A DNA stretch of 64,000 nucleotides, from NCBI GenBank assembly GCA_964057225.1, contig OZ059895.1, positions 13,392,001 to 13,456,000 on the forward strand. Reading direction: 5' to 3'. Both the position numbers and the translations under genes were made by a program. Shown piece by piece: positions 19,664 to 31,500 of the stretch. Every line of letters begins with the position of its first letter. The first letter of the stretch is position 1. A model generated the notes under the pieces. The model had not been told where the DNA came from. It searched no databases and was given only the letters and a program-made list of their open reading frames with translations. The stretch comes from Auanema rhodensis. Taxonomy: Eukaryota > Nematoda > Chromadorea > Rhabditida > Rhabditidae.

Positions 19664-20072
19664 GAAAATACCTGATATTCAATGATTTACATACTTATCC
19701 TCGTTATTGTTTTTTTCCAATTTCATGTTAGTTATGTAATTTTCTACGTTACATCTAAATTCCTCGATGATATCAAATCTTATGAGCACCAAATACAATA
19801 AATTAAAAAAGGTTTCACAGTTGTATAGTGTTAAAACAATGTTTGTTTCAATAGGAAATAGATAGAAACAGTAAAGTTAAGATGAAGGTTCATATACTAC
19901 TGGTTTATAACTGTAATATAGAAATAAGATTGAAGATATTTTGATGCCTTGGGTTGAGCTATCTAAGTAAAACTGCTAGAAAATTAAAAACATTTGTTAC
20001 GGAAGAGATAAAATTGAAAATCAGCTGCACGGCGTACTTTCAACGTGGTATGATCGTTAAAAAAATTTGAAA

Positions 20073-20191
20073 AGCTTACGGCACCCGGGATTCCCAAGCC
20101 GTCTCCGATCCAAGTACTAACCGGGCCCAACGTTGCTTGACTTGCCAGATCGGACGGGATGGCGTACTTTCAACGTGGTATGGTCGTAAGC
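20073..20191 (-). rRNA. 5S ribosomal RNA
   Basis: Majority sequence. Its unit has the 'ACGGCG' form of the adjacent remnant. Confidence 0.95.
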
Positions 20192-20601
20192 GAAAATATC
20201 TGATATTCAATGATTTACATACTTATCCTCGTTATTGTTTTTTTTCCAATTTCATGTTAGTTATGTAATTTTCTACGTTACATCTAAATTCCTCGATGAT
20301 ATCAAATCTTATGAGCTCCAAATACAATAAATTAAAAAAGGTTTCACAGTTGTATAGTGTTAAAACAATGTTTGTTTCAATAGGAAATAGAAAGAAACAG
20401 TAAAGTTAAGATGAAGGTTCATAAACTACTGGTTTATAACTGTAATATAGAAATAAGATTGAAGATATTTTGATGCCTTGGGTTGAGCTATCTAAGTAAA
20501 ACTGCTAGAAAATTAAAAACATTTGTTACGGAAGAGATAAAATTGAAAATCAGCTGCATTGCGTACTTTCAACGTGGTATGATCGTTAAAAAAAATTGAA
20601 A

Positions 20602-20720
20602 AGCTTACGGCACCCGGGATTCCCAAGCCGTCTCCGATCCAAGTACTAACCGGGCCCAACGTTGCTTGACTTGCCAGATCGGACGGGATGGCGTACTTTC
20701 AACGTGGTATGGTCGTAAGC
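20602..20720 (-). rRNA. 5S ribosomal RNA
   Basis: Majority sequence, full length. Confidence 0.95.
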
Positions 20721-21130
20721 GAAAATACCTGATATTCAATGATTTACATACTTATCCTCGTTATTGTTTTTTTTCCAATTTCATGTTAGTTATGTAATTT
20801 TCTACGTTACATCTAAATTCCTCGATGATATCAAATCTTATGAGCTCCAAATACAATAAATTAAAAAAGGTTTCACAGTTGTATAGTGTTAAAACAATGT
20901 TTGTTTCAATAGGAAATAGATAGAAACAGTAAAGTTAAGGTGAAGGTTCATAAACTACTGGTTTATAACTGTAATATAGAAATAAGATTGAAGATATTTT
21001 GATGCCTTGGGTTGAGCTATCTAAGTAAAACTGCTAGAAAATTAAAAACATTTGTTACGGAAGAGATAAAATTGAAAATCAGCTGCATTGCGTACTTTCA
21101 ACGTGGTATGATCGTTAAAAAAAATTGAAA

Positions 21131-21249
21131 AGCTTACGGCACCCGGGATTCCCAAGCCGTCTCCGATCCAAGTACTAACCGGGCCCAACGTTGCTTGACT
21201 TGCCAGATCGGACAGGATGGCGTACTTTCAATGTGGTATGGTCGTAAGC
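21131..21249 (-). rRNA. 5S ribosomal RNA
   Basis: Carries G18A and C36T and a changed base just upstream. The same triple variant recurs at 24306-24424, six units away. Confidence 0.94.
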
Positions 21250-21660
21250 AAAAATATCTGATATTCAATGATTTACATACTTATCCTCGTTATTGTTTTT
21301 TTTTCCAATTTCATGTTAGTTATGTAATTTTCTACGTTACATCTAAATTCCTCGATGATATCAAATCTTATGAGCTCCAAATACAATAAATTAAAAAAGG
21401 TTTCACAGTTGTATAGTGTTAAAACAATGTTTGTTTCAATAGGAAATAGATAGAAACAGTAAAGTTAAGATGAAGGTTCATAAACTACTGGTTTATAACT
21501 GTAATATAGAAATAAGATTGAAGATATTTTGATGCCTTGGGTTGAGCTATCTAAGTAAAACTGCTAGAAAATTAAAAACATTTGTTACGGAAGAGATAAA
21601 ATTGAAAATCAGCTGCATTGCGTACTTTCAACGTGGTATGATCGTTAAAAAAATTTGAAA

Positions 21661-21779
21661 AGCTTACGGCACCCGGGATTCCCAAGCCGTCTCCGATCCA
21701 AGTACTAACCGGGCCCAACGTTGCTTGACTTGCCAGATCGGACGGGATGGCGTACTTTCAGCGTGGTATGGTCGTAAGC
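21661..21779 (-). rRNA. 5S ribosomal RNA
   Basis: Full length; T19C variant. Confidence 0.95.
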
Positions 21780-22189
21780 GAAAATACCTGATATTCAATG
21801 ATTTACATACTTATCCTCGTTATTGTTTTTTTTCCAATTTCATGTTAGTTATGTAATTTTCTACGTTACATCTAAATTCCTCGATGATATCAAATCTTAT
21901 GAGCTCCAAATACAATAAATTAAAAAAGGTTTCACAGTTGTATAGTGTTAAAACAATGTTTGTTTCAATAGGAAATAGATAGAAACAGTAAAGTTAAGAT
22001 GAAGGTTCATAAACTACTGGTTTATAACTGTAATATAGAAATAAGATTCAAGATATTTTGATGCCTTGGGTTGAGCTATCTAAGTAAAACTGCTAGAAAA
22101 TTAAAAACATTTGTTACGGAAGAGATAAAATTGAAAATCAGCTGCATGGCGTACTTTCAACGTGGTATGATCGTTTAAAAAATTTGAAA

Positions 22190-22308
22190 AGCTTACGGCA
22201 CCCGGGATTCCCAAGCCGTCTCCGATCCAAGTACTAACCGGGCCCAACGTTGCTTGACTTGCCAGATCGGACGGGATGGCGTACTTTCAACGTGGTATGG
22301 TCGTAAGC
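22190..22308 (-). rRNA. 5S ribosomal RNA
   Basis: Majority sequence. The adjacent remnant has a T insertion/substitution in its A-run. Confidence 0.95.
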
Positions 22309-22718
22309 GAAAATATCTGATATTCAATGATTTACATACTTATCCTCGTTATTGTTTTTTTTCCAATTTCATGTTAGTTATGTAATTTTCTACGTTACAT
22401 CTAAATTCCTCGATGATATCAAATCTTATGAGCTCCAAATACAATAAATTAAAAAAGGTTTCACAGTTGTATAGTGTTAAAACAATGTTTGTTTCAATAG
22501 GAAATAGATAGAAACAGTAAAGTTAAGATGAAGGTTCATAAACTACTGGTTTATAACTGTAATATAGAAATAAGATTGAAGATATTTTGATGCCTTGGGT
22601 TGAGCTATCTAAGTAAAACTGCTAGAAAATTAAAAACATTTGTTACGGAAGAGATAAAATTGAAAATCAGCTGCATTGCGTACTTTCAACGTGGTATGAT
22701 CGTTAAAAAAAATTGAAA

Positions 22719-22837
22719 AGCTTACGGCACCCGGGATTCCCAAGCCGTCTCCGATCCAAGTACTAACCGGGCCCAACGTTGCTTGACTTGCCAGATCGGA
22801 CGGGATGGCGTACTTTCAACGTGGTATGGTCGTAAGC
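22719..22837 (-). rRNA. 5S ribosomal RNA
   Basis: Majority sequence, full length. Confidence 0.95.
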
Positions 22838-23247
22838 GAAAATACCTGATATTCAATGATTTACATACTTATCCTCGTTATTGTTTTTTTTCCAATTTCA
22901 TGTTAGTTATGTAATTTTCTACGTTACATCTAAATTCCTCGATGATATCAAATCTTATGAGCTCCAAATACAATAAATTAAAAAAGGTTTCACAGTTGTA
23001 TAGTGTTAAAACAATGTTTGTTTCAATAGGAAATAGATAGAAACAGTAAAGTTAAGATGAAGGTTCATAAACTACTGGTTTATAACTGTAATATAGAAAT
23101 AAGATTGAAGATATTTTGATGCCTTGGGTTGAGCTATCTAAGTAAAACTGCTAGAAAATTAAAAACATTTGTTACGGAAGAGATAAAATTGAAAATCAGC
23201 TGCATGGCGTACTTTCAACGTGGTATGATCGTTAAAAAAATTTGAAA

Positions 23248-23366
23248 AGCTTACGGCACCCGGGATTCCCAAGCCGTCTCCGATCCAAGTACTAACCGGG
23301 CCCAACGTTGCTTGACTTGCCAGATCGGACGGGATGGCGTACTTTCAACGTGGTATGGTCGTAAGC
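23248..23366 (-). rRNA. 5S ribosomal RNA
   Basis: Majority sequence. Its unit has the 'ATGGCG' remnant form. Confidence 0.95.
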
Positions 23367-23776
23367 GAAAATATCTGATATTCAATGATTTACATACTTA
23401 TCCTCGTTATTGTTTTTTTTCCAATTTCATGTTAGTTATGTAATTTTCTACGTTACATCTAAATTCCTCGATGATATCAAATCTTATGAGCTCCAAATAC
23501 AATAAATTAAAAAAGGTTTCACAGTTGTATAGTGTTAAAACAATGTTTGTTTCAATAGGAAATAGATAGAAACAGTAAAGTTAAGATGAAGGTTCATAAA
23601 CTACTGGTTTATAACTGTAATATAGAAATAAGATTGAAGATATTTTGATGCCTTGGGTTGAGCTATCTAAGTAAAACTGCTAGAAAATTAAAAACATTTG
23701 TTACGGAAGAGATAAAATTGAAAATCAGCTGCATTGCGTACTTTCAACGTGGTATGATCGTTAAAAAAAATTGAAA

Positions 23777-23895
23777 AGCTTACGGCACCCGGGATTCCCA
23801 AGCCGTCTCCGATCCAAGTACTAACCGGGCCCAACGTTGCTTGACTTGCCAGATCGGACGGGATGGCGTACTTTCAACGTGGTATGGTCGTAAGC
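23777..23895 (-). rRNA. 5S ribosomal RNA
   Basis: Majority sequence, full length. Confidence 0.95.
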
Positions 23896-24305
23896 GAAAA
23901 TACCTGATATTCAATGATTTACATACTTATCCTCGTTATTGTTTTTTTTCCAATTTCATGTTAGTTATGTAATTTTCTACGTTACATCTAAATTCCTCGA
24001 TGATATCAAATCTTATGAGCTCCAAATACAATAAATTAAAAAAGGTTTCACAGTTGTATAGTGTTAAAACAATGTTTGTTTCAATAGGAAATAGATAGAA
24101 ACAGTAAAGTTAAGATGAAGGTTCATAAACTACTGGTTTATAACTGTAATATAGAAATAAGATTGAAGATATTTTGATGCCTTGGGTTGAGCTATCTAAG
24201 TAAAACTGCTAGAAAATTAAAAACATTTGTTACGGAAGAGATAAAATTGAAAATCAGCTGCATTGCGTACTTTCAACGTGGTATGATCGTTAAAAAAAAT
24301 TGAAA

Positions 24306-24424
24306 AGCTTACGGCACCCGGGATTCCCAAGCCGTCTCCGATCCAAGTACTAACCGGGCCCAACGTTGCTTGACTTGCCAGATCGGACAGGATGGCGTAC
24401 TTTCAATGTGGTATGGTCGTAAGC
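24306..24424 (-). rRNA. 5S ribosomal RNA
   Basis: Same G18A, C36T and upstream variant as the gene at 21131. Confidence 0.94.
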
Positions 24425-24835
24425 AAAAATATCTGATATTCAATGATTTACATACTTATCCTCGTTATTGTTTTTTTTTCCAATTTCATGTTAGTTATGT
24501 AATTTTCTACGTTACATCTAAATTCCTCGATGATATCAAATCTTATGAGCTCCAAATACAATAAATTAAAAAAGGTTTCACAGTTGTATAGTGTTAAAAC
24601 AATGTTTGTTTCAATAGGAAATAGATAGAAACAGTAAAGTTAAGATGAAGGTTCATAAACTACTGGTTTATAACTGTAATATAGAAATAAGATTGAAGAT
24701 ATTTTGATGCCTTGGGTTGAGCTATCTAAGTAAAACTGCTAGAAAATTAAAAACATTTGTTACGGAAGAGATAAAATTGAAAATCAGCTGCATTGCGTAC
24801 TTTCAACGTGGTATGATCGTTAAAAAAAATTGAAA

Positions 24836-24954
24836 AGCTTACGGCACCCGGGATTCCCAAGCCGTCTCCGATCCAAGTACTAACCGGGCCCAACGTTGCT
24901 TGACTTGCCAGATCGGACGGGATGGCGTACTTTCAACGTGGTATGGTCGTAAGC
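24836..24954 (-). rRNA. 5S ribosomal RNA
   Basis: Majority sequence, full length. Confidence 0.95.
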
Positions 24955-25364
24955 GAAAATACCTGATATTCAATGATTTACATACTTATCCTCGTTATTG
25001 TTTTTTTTCCAATTTCATGTTAGTTATGTAATTTTCTACGTTACATCTAAATTCCTCGATGATATCAAATCTTATGAGCTCCAAATACAATAAATTAAAA
25101 AAGGTTTCACAGTTGTATAGTGTTAAAACAATGTTTGTTTCAATAGGAAATAGATAGAAACAGTAAAGTTAAGATGAAGGTTCATAAACTACTGGTTTAT
25201 AACTGTAATATAGAAATAAGATTGAAGATATTTTGATGCCTTGGGTTGAGCTATCTAAGTAAAACTGCTAGAAAATTAAAAACATTTGTTACGGAAGAGA
25301 TAAAATTGAAAATCAGCTGCATGGCGTACTTTCAACGTGGTATGATCGTTAAAAAAATTTGAAA

Positions 25365-25483
25365 AGCTTACGGCACCCGGGATTCCCAAGCCGTCTCCGA
25401 TCCAAGTACTAACCGGGCCCAACGTTGCTTGACTTGCCAGATCGGACGGGATGGCGTACTTTCAACGTGGTATGGTCGTAAGC
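25365..25483 (-). rRNA. 5S ribosomal RNA
   Basis: Majority sequence; 'ATGGCG' remnant form. Confidence 0.95.
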
Positions 25484-25893
25484 GAAAATATCTGATATTC
25501 AATGATTTACATACTTATCCTCGTTATTGTTTTTTTTCCAATTTCATGTTAGTTATGTAATTTTCTACGTTACATCTAAATTCCTCGATGATATCAAATC
25601 TTATGAGCTCCAAATACAATAAATTAAAAAAGGTTTCACAGTTGTATAGTGTTAAAACAATGTTTGTTTCAATAGGAAATAGATAGAAACAGTAAAGTTA
25701 AGATGAAGGTTCATAAACTACTGGTTTATAACTGTAATATAGAAATAAGATTGAAGATATTTTGATGCCTTGGGTTGAGCTATCTAAGTAAAACTGCTAG
25801 AAAATTAAAAACATTTGTTACGGAAGAGATAAAATTGAAAATCAGCTGCATTGCGTACTTTCAACGTGGTATGATCGTTAAAAAAAATTGAAA

Positions 25894-26012
25894 AGCTTAC
25901 GGCACCCGGGATTCCCAAGCCGTCTCCGATCCAAGTACTAACCGGGCCCAACGTTGCTTGACTTGCCAGATCGGACGGGATGGCGTACTTTCAACGTGGT
26001 ATGGTCGTAAGC
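25894..26012 (-). rRNA. 5S ribosomal RNA
   Basis: Majority sequence, full length. Confidence 0.95.
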
Positions 26013-26422
26013 GAAAATACCTGATATTCAATGATTTACATACTTATCCTCGTTATTGTTTTTTTTCCAATTTCATGTTAGTTATGTAATTTTCTACGTT
26101 ACATCTAAATTCCTCGATGATATCAAATCTTATGAGCTCCAAATACAATAAATTAAAAAAGGTTTCACAGTTGTATAGTGTTAAAACAATGTTTGTTTCA
26201 ATAGGAAATAGATAGAAACAGTAAAGTTAAGATGAAGGTTCATAAACTACTGGTTTATAACTGTAATATAGAAATAAGATTGAAGATATTTTGATGCCTT
26301 GGGTTGAGCTATCTAAGTAAAACTGCTAGAAAATTAAAAACATTTGTTACGGAAGAGATAAAATTGAAAATCAGCTGCATTGCGTACTTTCAACGTGGTA
26401 TGATCGTTAAAAAAAATTGAAA

Positions 26423-26541
26423 AGCTTACGGCACCCGGGATTCCCAAGCCGTCTCCGATCCAAGTACTAACCGGGCCCAACGTTGCTTGACTTGCCAGAT
26501 CGGACGGGATGGCGTACTTTCAACGTGGTATGGTCGTAAGC
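26423..26541 (-). rRNA. 5S ribosomal RNA
   Basis: Majority sequence, full length. Confidence 0.95.
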
Positions 26542-26951
26542 GAAAATACCTGATATTCAATGATTTACATACTTATCCTCGTTATTGTTTTTTTTCCAAT
26601 TTCATGTTAGTTATGTAATTTTCTACGTTACATCTAAATTCCTCGATGATATCAAATCTTATGAGCTCCAAATACAATAAATTAAAAAAGGTTTCACAGT
26701 TGTATAGTGTTAAAACAATGTTTGTTTCAATAGGAAATAGATAGAAACAGTAAAGTTAAGATGAAGGTTCATAAACTACTGGTTTATAACTGTAATATAG
26801 AAATAAGATTGAAGATATTTTGATGCCTTGGGTTGAGCTATCTAAGTAAAACTGCTAGAAAATTAAAAACATTTGTTACGGAAGAGATAAAATTGAAAAT
26901 CAGCTGCATTGCGTACTTTCAACGTGGTATGATCGTTAAAAAAAATTGAAA

Positions 26952-27070
26952 AGCTTACGGCACCCGGGATTCCCAAGCCGTCTCCGATCCAAGTACTAAC
27001 CGGGCCCAACGTTGCTTGACTTGCCAGATCGGACAGGATGGCGTACTTTCAACGTGGTATGGTCGTAAGC
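26952..27070 (-). rRNA. 5S ribosomal RNA
   Basis: C36T variant. E2 is inserted about 68 bp upstream of its 5' end. Confidence 0.95.
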
Positions 27071-27138
27071 GAAAATACCTGATATTCAATGATTTACATA
27101 CTTATCCTCGTTATTGTTTTTTTTCCAATTTCATGTTA

Positions 27139-27477
27139 CGTTCCATATTGGTTCCTAGGGTTCCGGCTAGGTAACCATATGGACTTTAATAGTGTGAATG
27201 CCATTGTAAAAGTAACAGAGAGTAGAGAAAAAGAAGTTTATTCAGAATATGGAAATACAATTATAAAAGCAAAATACAATAATCAAATAAATGAAACTAC
27301 ATGTTATGAGAAAGCCAACCTAGTTGCTTTCTCAGGGGTTTATATAGCAAAATATTAATTACAAATATAATTGAATTTATACAAAAAGTAGTTCAGGTCT
27401 AGTTTCTTATTGAATTCTATTAACCAAAAGTCGGTTGACGTTGTCAACCGCCTTCTTTATAAGACACGTATGGAACA
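27139..27477 (-). repeat. 3' LTR of E2 (339 bp)
   Basis: No difference seen by eye from 38517-38855. In sense it contains TATATAAA, an AATAAA signal, an 8-bp stem CGGTTGAC/GTCAACCG with a 3-nt loop near the LTR start, and an 8-bp stem GAGAAAGC/GCTTTCTC. Confidence 0.96.
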
Positions 27478-27701
27478 TGCCTTATATTGAAAAAGTAGCT
27501 GACCTCAGCTATAAGAAATTAGACCTTTTAAAGAAAAGAAACAAAAGAGAAAAATATATATATAAATGAATTAGAATTAGAATACTAGAATAGGAATAAT
27601 AGTGTAATAGGAATAATATTAAAAAAAAATGAAAACAATATAAAAAGAAAAAGAAAAGAAAAGAAAAGAGAAGAAAACTATGAATTCACCTCGTGCAGCT
27701 G
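27478..27701 (-). other. 3' non-coding segment of E2
   Basis: In sense direction: a pyrimidine-rich TTTTC microsatellite right after the accessory stop, then AT-rich sequence ending ...AATATAAGGCA at the LTR. The expected polypurine tract is therefore short and weak compared with family B. Confidence 0.7.
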
Positions 27702-28337
27702 TTATCCTTCTTCCTCCTCGATTTGTCCCAGCTGGAAGTCGGTCGCGGGTTGCCGGTCGGCGACCGTCCATATGTGGAACAGGCTGACGTCTGTTAGCAG
27801 TTCCGTCGCCTGGCCTGCTATCATCATTTTCTTTCTTTTCTGGTCCGGAGTGGTGGCGCGCGTCGCCATTAGTATCCTTAAGGCCTGGCTGATCAGGTCT
27901 CCCGCCTTCCTAATCGACTGGTTGGTCGATTCCATCATACTTTCTTCTGTCCAGCTCTTGTGGATCTCTTCCGCGGCCCATCTTGGGATGAGATCCGCGC
28001 TAGCTACATTTTCGGAGGCTGGATAGCCTAGATCTTCGCGTAGTTTGTTGATGGTGGCCTTGGTGCGGGCAGTGGCCTCGGACCAGTTTTGCGCCATTTT
28101 TGCCATCTCTTCTTCATCATTGTTACATGAACATTGTAACCTTTCCAGAGTCTCTATTAATAGAGTAACTCTGGCTAAATTCTCCGAAAATGATTGGAGG
28201 ATTCTTATCTTTTTAGTCCTGTTGTTTGTTGTCTCCAGTTGTTGTAGTTCTATCTGGAGCGAATGTATCTTGATCCACTTTTCCTTGATCATCGCGATAG
28301 GTGTCTCGCAGGCTGGTGGAGGGAAGACGAGTGCCAT
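27702..28337 (-). CDS. Family-A 3' accessory protein (211 aa), unknown function
   Basis: A complete ORF in sense with the element, between the polyprotein and the 3' LTR, a place where retroviruses often keep env or accessory genes. The product looks mostly helical: an amphipathic heptad-like stretch (about residues 20-75), a CSC pair with an acidic run (about 89-97), further helices, a basic KRKK patch near 168 and an acidic C-terminus. There is no signal peptide, membrane span or nucleic-acid-binding motif I recognise. The coding DNA is clearly more GC-rich than its surroundings, which could reflect capture from another source. A TATATAAG box lies about 44 nt upstream. The ORF is preserved in E3 with a few substitutions, so it is probably real. 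The function is unknown. Confidence 0.8.
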   Translation of the reverse strand: MALVFPPPACETPIAMIKEKWIKIHSLQIELQQLETTNNRTKKIRILQSFSENLARVTLLIETLERLQCSCNNDEEEMAKMAQNWSEATARTKATINKLREDLGYPASENVASADLIPRWAAEEIHKSWTEESMMESTNQSIRKAGDLISQALRILMATRATTPDQKRKKMMIAGQATELLTDVSLFHIWTVADRQPATDFQLGQIEEEEG

Positions 28338-28549
28338 TCTTGTGGTGCTGGGAGTTTTTCTGCTTGAGGTGAATTTTGAGCTTATATAGGGTGAAAAAAA
28401 ATAGGTAAGTATATATTTTGTGATACATAGATATTAAGATTGATGATTGGGGAAAACATTGTTTTTGTTGTTTGGGTAGCAGATAGAATGAATTATTAAA
28501 AAAAAATTAATTAATAAAGTTATTTTCCCAAAAAAGTTTCTATTTTTGA
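28338..28549 (-). other. Gap between polyprotein and accessory ORF in E2
   Basis: 212 bp of AT-rich sequence with A/T homopolymers. It carries the TATATAAG box near the accessory start. No other gene is seen. Confidence 0.7.
28381..28388 (-). promoter_or_regulatory. TATA box candidate for the accessory ORF (E2)
   Basis: TATATAAG on the minus strand, continuing as TATAAGCTCA, about 44-50 nt before the accessory ATG. The same 10-mer occurs at a similar distance before the polyprotein ATG. Confidence 0.5.
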
Positions 28550-31500
28550 TTAAATGGTTGTTGTTGCTCCAATCACTGTTGAAGGTCGTTTCTTTCGTAC
28601 AACCGGTGTTTTTGGAGAATTGAAATGAGCATCAGGTATCTGAGAGCGTGTGAGCCTGTTTTTAGACTCTAAGGTGGGTATCACGCTGTTGTACCTTATT
28701 GGTACGTGGAATGGTTTTGGAGCGGTTATAGGATTTTTGTCTTCTATTCCAAGTGCCAACTTGAGGGCTGAGCTCCATCTTTTGGTTGTGGGTATCTCTT
28801 TACGTCTTTCTTCATAGAGCTCTTGCCTTGTTTCTTCTCCAATTTTATCGACAAGTTGTTGAAATAAGTTGTTTTCGTCCTTGTCCGTAGCTGACTTGTC
28901 TGCCGTATTCGGTCCGGTTTCTGGTTGATAATTGTCCTGTTGTGTTTCCCGCGTAATTTCCTGTGGTGCTCTTGTTTCTTGTGGTGTTATTGAAGGTCGG
29001 CTTTGTTCGTAGAATTCGTCCTCGTTGTCGCTTTCTGAATCAGAGATTGATGTTGCGGTGGGCGTGCTATTTTTAGCGCGCGTATTTTCCGTATCCTGCT
29101 GTGAGCCGTCGCTATAAATGGCGGGTGCGGAGTCGTTTCTGTTGTGCTCGCTTTCTTCGACGTTGTTATCGTCGGGTGGAAAGTATCTTATATTATTCTT
29201 GTGAGCTATAATCGTATTCCCTTCGCTATCTGCTAATATTACGTTATTTCCTTTTATTTCCTTGATTATATATGGTCCATCGCTTGTTGTTTGTAATTTA
29301 TTTGCTGGCTTTGCTCGCTTGACGAGTGCTCTATTTTCCACGAAGATCTCTCTTTCCTGCGTCCTGTGATTTTCGTCGTATTTCTTCTTCATTCTTTCAT
29401 TATTCAACTCTATCCTTTCATGAATCTTCTCGTGTAAGTCCGGGGCGTTCTTGATTGTGGCTCCTGGAGTTTCTAAGTCCTTATCTATTGGTAACCGAGC
29501 TGTTTGTCCAAACAGACAGTCGTAGGGTGGTGTGCGAGTAGTAGCGTTTGGTAGTCGATTCATCGTAAAAACAATTTTTGGTAGAATAATATCCCAATTG
29601 TCTTGGTCGTCATTAACGTAGGAAGTTAATGCTTCTTCCAGTGTTCTGTGTAGCCGTTCCACTTGACCATTTGCGTTTTTGTAGTATGGCATAGTTGTGT
29701 GATGTTCCGATCCAAGATTATCGCACATGCTTTTGAATTCGTGTGAGACAAAGTTTGATCCATTGTCTGTGATGATTTTCTTTGGGGGTCCGAAGACATA
29801 GAATAAGTGTGTCATAATAGCTGATACTATTTCTTCTGATGTCTGACGAATTAATGGTATCGCTATAATCCATTTGGAAAATGCGTCCTGTATAGATAAA
29901 ATGTATCTATTATCCTTTGCAGTTCTAGGTAATGGTCCTAGTATGTCCATGTGAACTCGTTCCCATGGATGTGTCACTGTTGGGAAGTTTCTCATTGGTT
30001 CAACTGTGGCTTCATGTGGGTTATTTTTCCTCTTTGCACAGTCGAGACATCTGTTCACATATCTTGTGATATCATCCTGTATTCCTGTCCAAGTGTACCG
30101 TCGCAAAATGGAGTCTTGAGTCTTATTGATTCCAAGATGTGCTCCGAGAATTGGGTCTTTATGAAATTTTTCTATAATTGGTATTGTGATTGCTGGATCG
30201 TTTGGTAGAATGGCTCGCGGAGTTTGTAAAGCTGTTTTGGGTTTTGCATACAGAGCGTCGTTCACAACGATATATCGATCCATTAGTTGCCTTCCTGCTG
30301 TTTTGTTCCGAATCTTTTCTTTTGTTTCCATGATCCATTCTGTATTGCCTTGGATGGTCCGAAGGTCCGTAATAGTTGAAATAGTCGAGATTTTGTGTGT
30401 AGGAGTTTCTTTTGGTTTCTTCTTTCTTTCCTTGGCTTCGTTGACTTCGTCTTCAAAATATCGTGAAAGTGCATCACAGACGCTGTTAAGACGTCCTGGG
30501 CGATACACTATCTCGATGTCGTATTCTTGTAATACGATTTGAAATTTTGCTAGCCTGCCAATGAGATCTTTTCTTGTCATGAGGCTAGTAAGAGGCCTGT
30601 GATCGGTAATGATTCTTATTGGTGTGCCTAGTATGTAAGTCCGAAATTGATGTACTGCGAAAGTGAGTGCTAAGGCTTCGATTTCAATTGGCGGGTAATT
30701 CCGTTCGGCTTTGTTCAGTTTTCGGCTGGCAAATGCAATTGGGTGAAGTGGTTCCTTGTCGTCTTTAGCCTGTAATAGTACTGCGCCAACTGCAATTATA
30801 CTTCCATCGCTTTCAATGACGTAAGGTCGTTTTGCTATAGGTGCTTGTAGTACAGGAGCTTGACAGAGTATCTGTTTAAGTTGTTGAAATGCTTGTTCTT
30901 CTGCATCTCCCCATTTGAAAGCTGTATCCTTTTTCGTGAGCTCATAAAGTGGTGACGCAATGCCTGCGGCATTCCTAATAAATCTGCGAAAGTAGTTCAC
31001 AACTCCCATAAATGCTCGAACTCCTGTTATTGATTTTGGTCTTGGATAATCTTGGATTGCTTTTACTTTCTGAGGGTCTGGTTTTATTCCTTCGTGTCCA
31101 ACAATGAATCCTAGGAATTTGACTTCTTGTTGTCCAAAGGTACATTTCTTAAGCTTGATTTTCAATCCTAGCTCTGCTGATGCGTTCAGTACTTCGTCGA
31201 TATCTTGTAAATGTTTCGTCGTTGATTCCGATATGAGAAGTAGATCGTCGAGATAGACGAAGAGCTTGCATCGTACGTGTTGTTGTAAATATCGTACAGC
31301 ATTTTGGAATGTGTGTGGAGCTCCGCAGAGTCCCATCGGCATTCTGCAGTATTGATAAGTTCCGCTCGTAGTAGTGAATGCGGTGAGGTGTCTATCTTCT
31401 GATCTAAGAGGGATTTGAAAGAATCCAGATACTAGATCAAAGTTACTGAAGATACGCGCTCCGGCTGCTAGGTCCAAGATGTCTTGAATGTTAGATATAA

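Larger units (their letters stand above)
18960..27138 (-). repeat. 5S rDNA tandem array 1 (16 genes, unit about 529 bp)
   Basis: Head-to-tail units of 528-530 bp. Each has one 119-nt 5S gene, a T-run terminator in sense direction, a 29-nt partial copy of the 5S 5' end, and about 380 bp of AT-rich spacer. Unit sequences are almost identical, as expected from concerted evolution. The array is interrupted on the right by E2. The spacer was inspected for a spliced-leader RNA gene, which shares 5S units in Caenorhabditis, and none was recognised. Confidence 0.96.

Noticed and set aside
21195..21389. Small ORFs over 5S plus spacer (also 24370, 46142, 49187 and 63069)
   Set aside because: They start inside the antisense of 5S rRNA and run into spacer or LTR; chance frames repeated with the unit.
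18960..27138. Regular array resembling a CRISPR or generic satellite
   Set aside because: Each 529-bp unit contains a full 5S rRNA gene; spacers are identical to each other and far too long for CRISPR.
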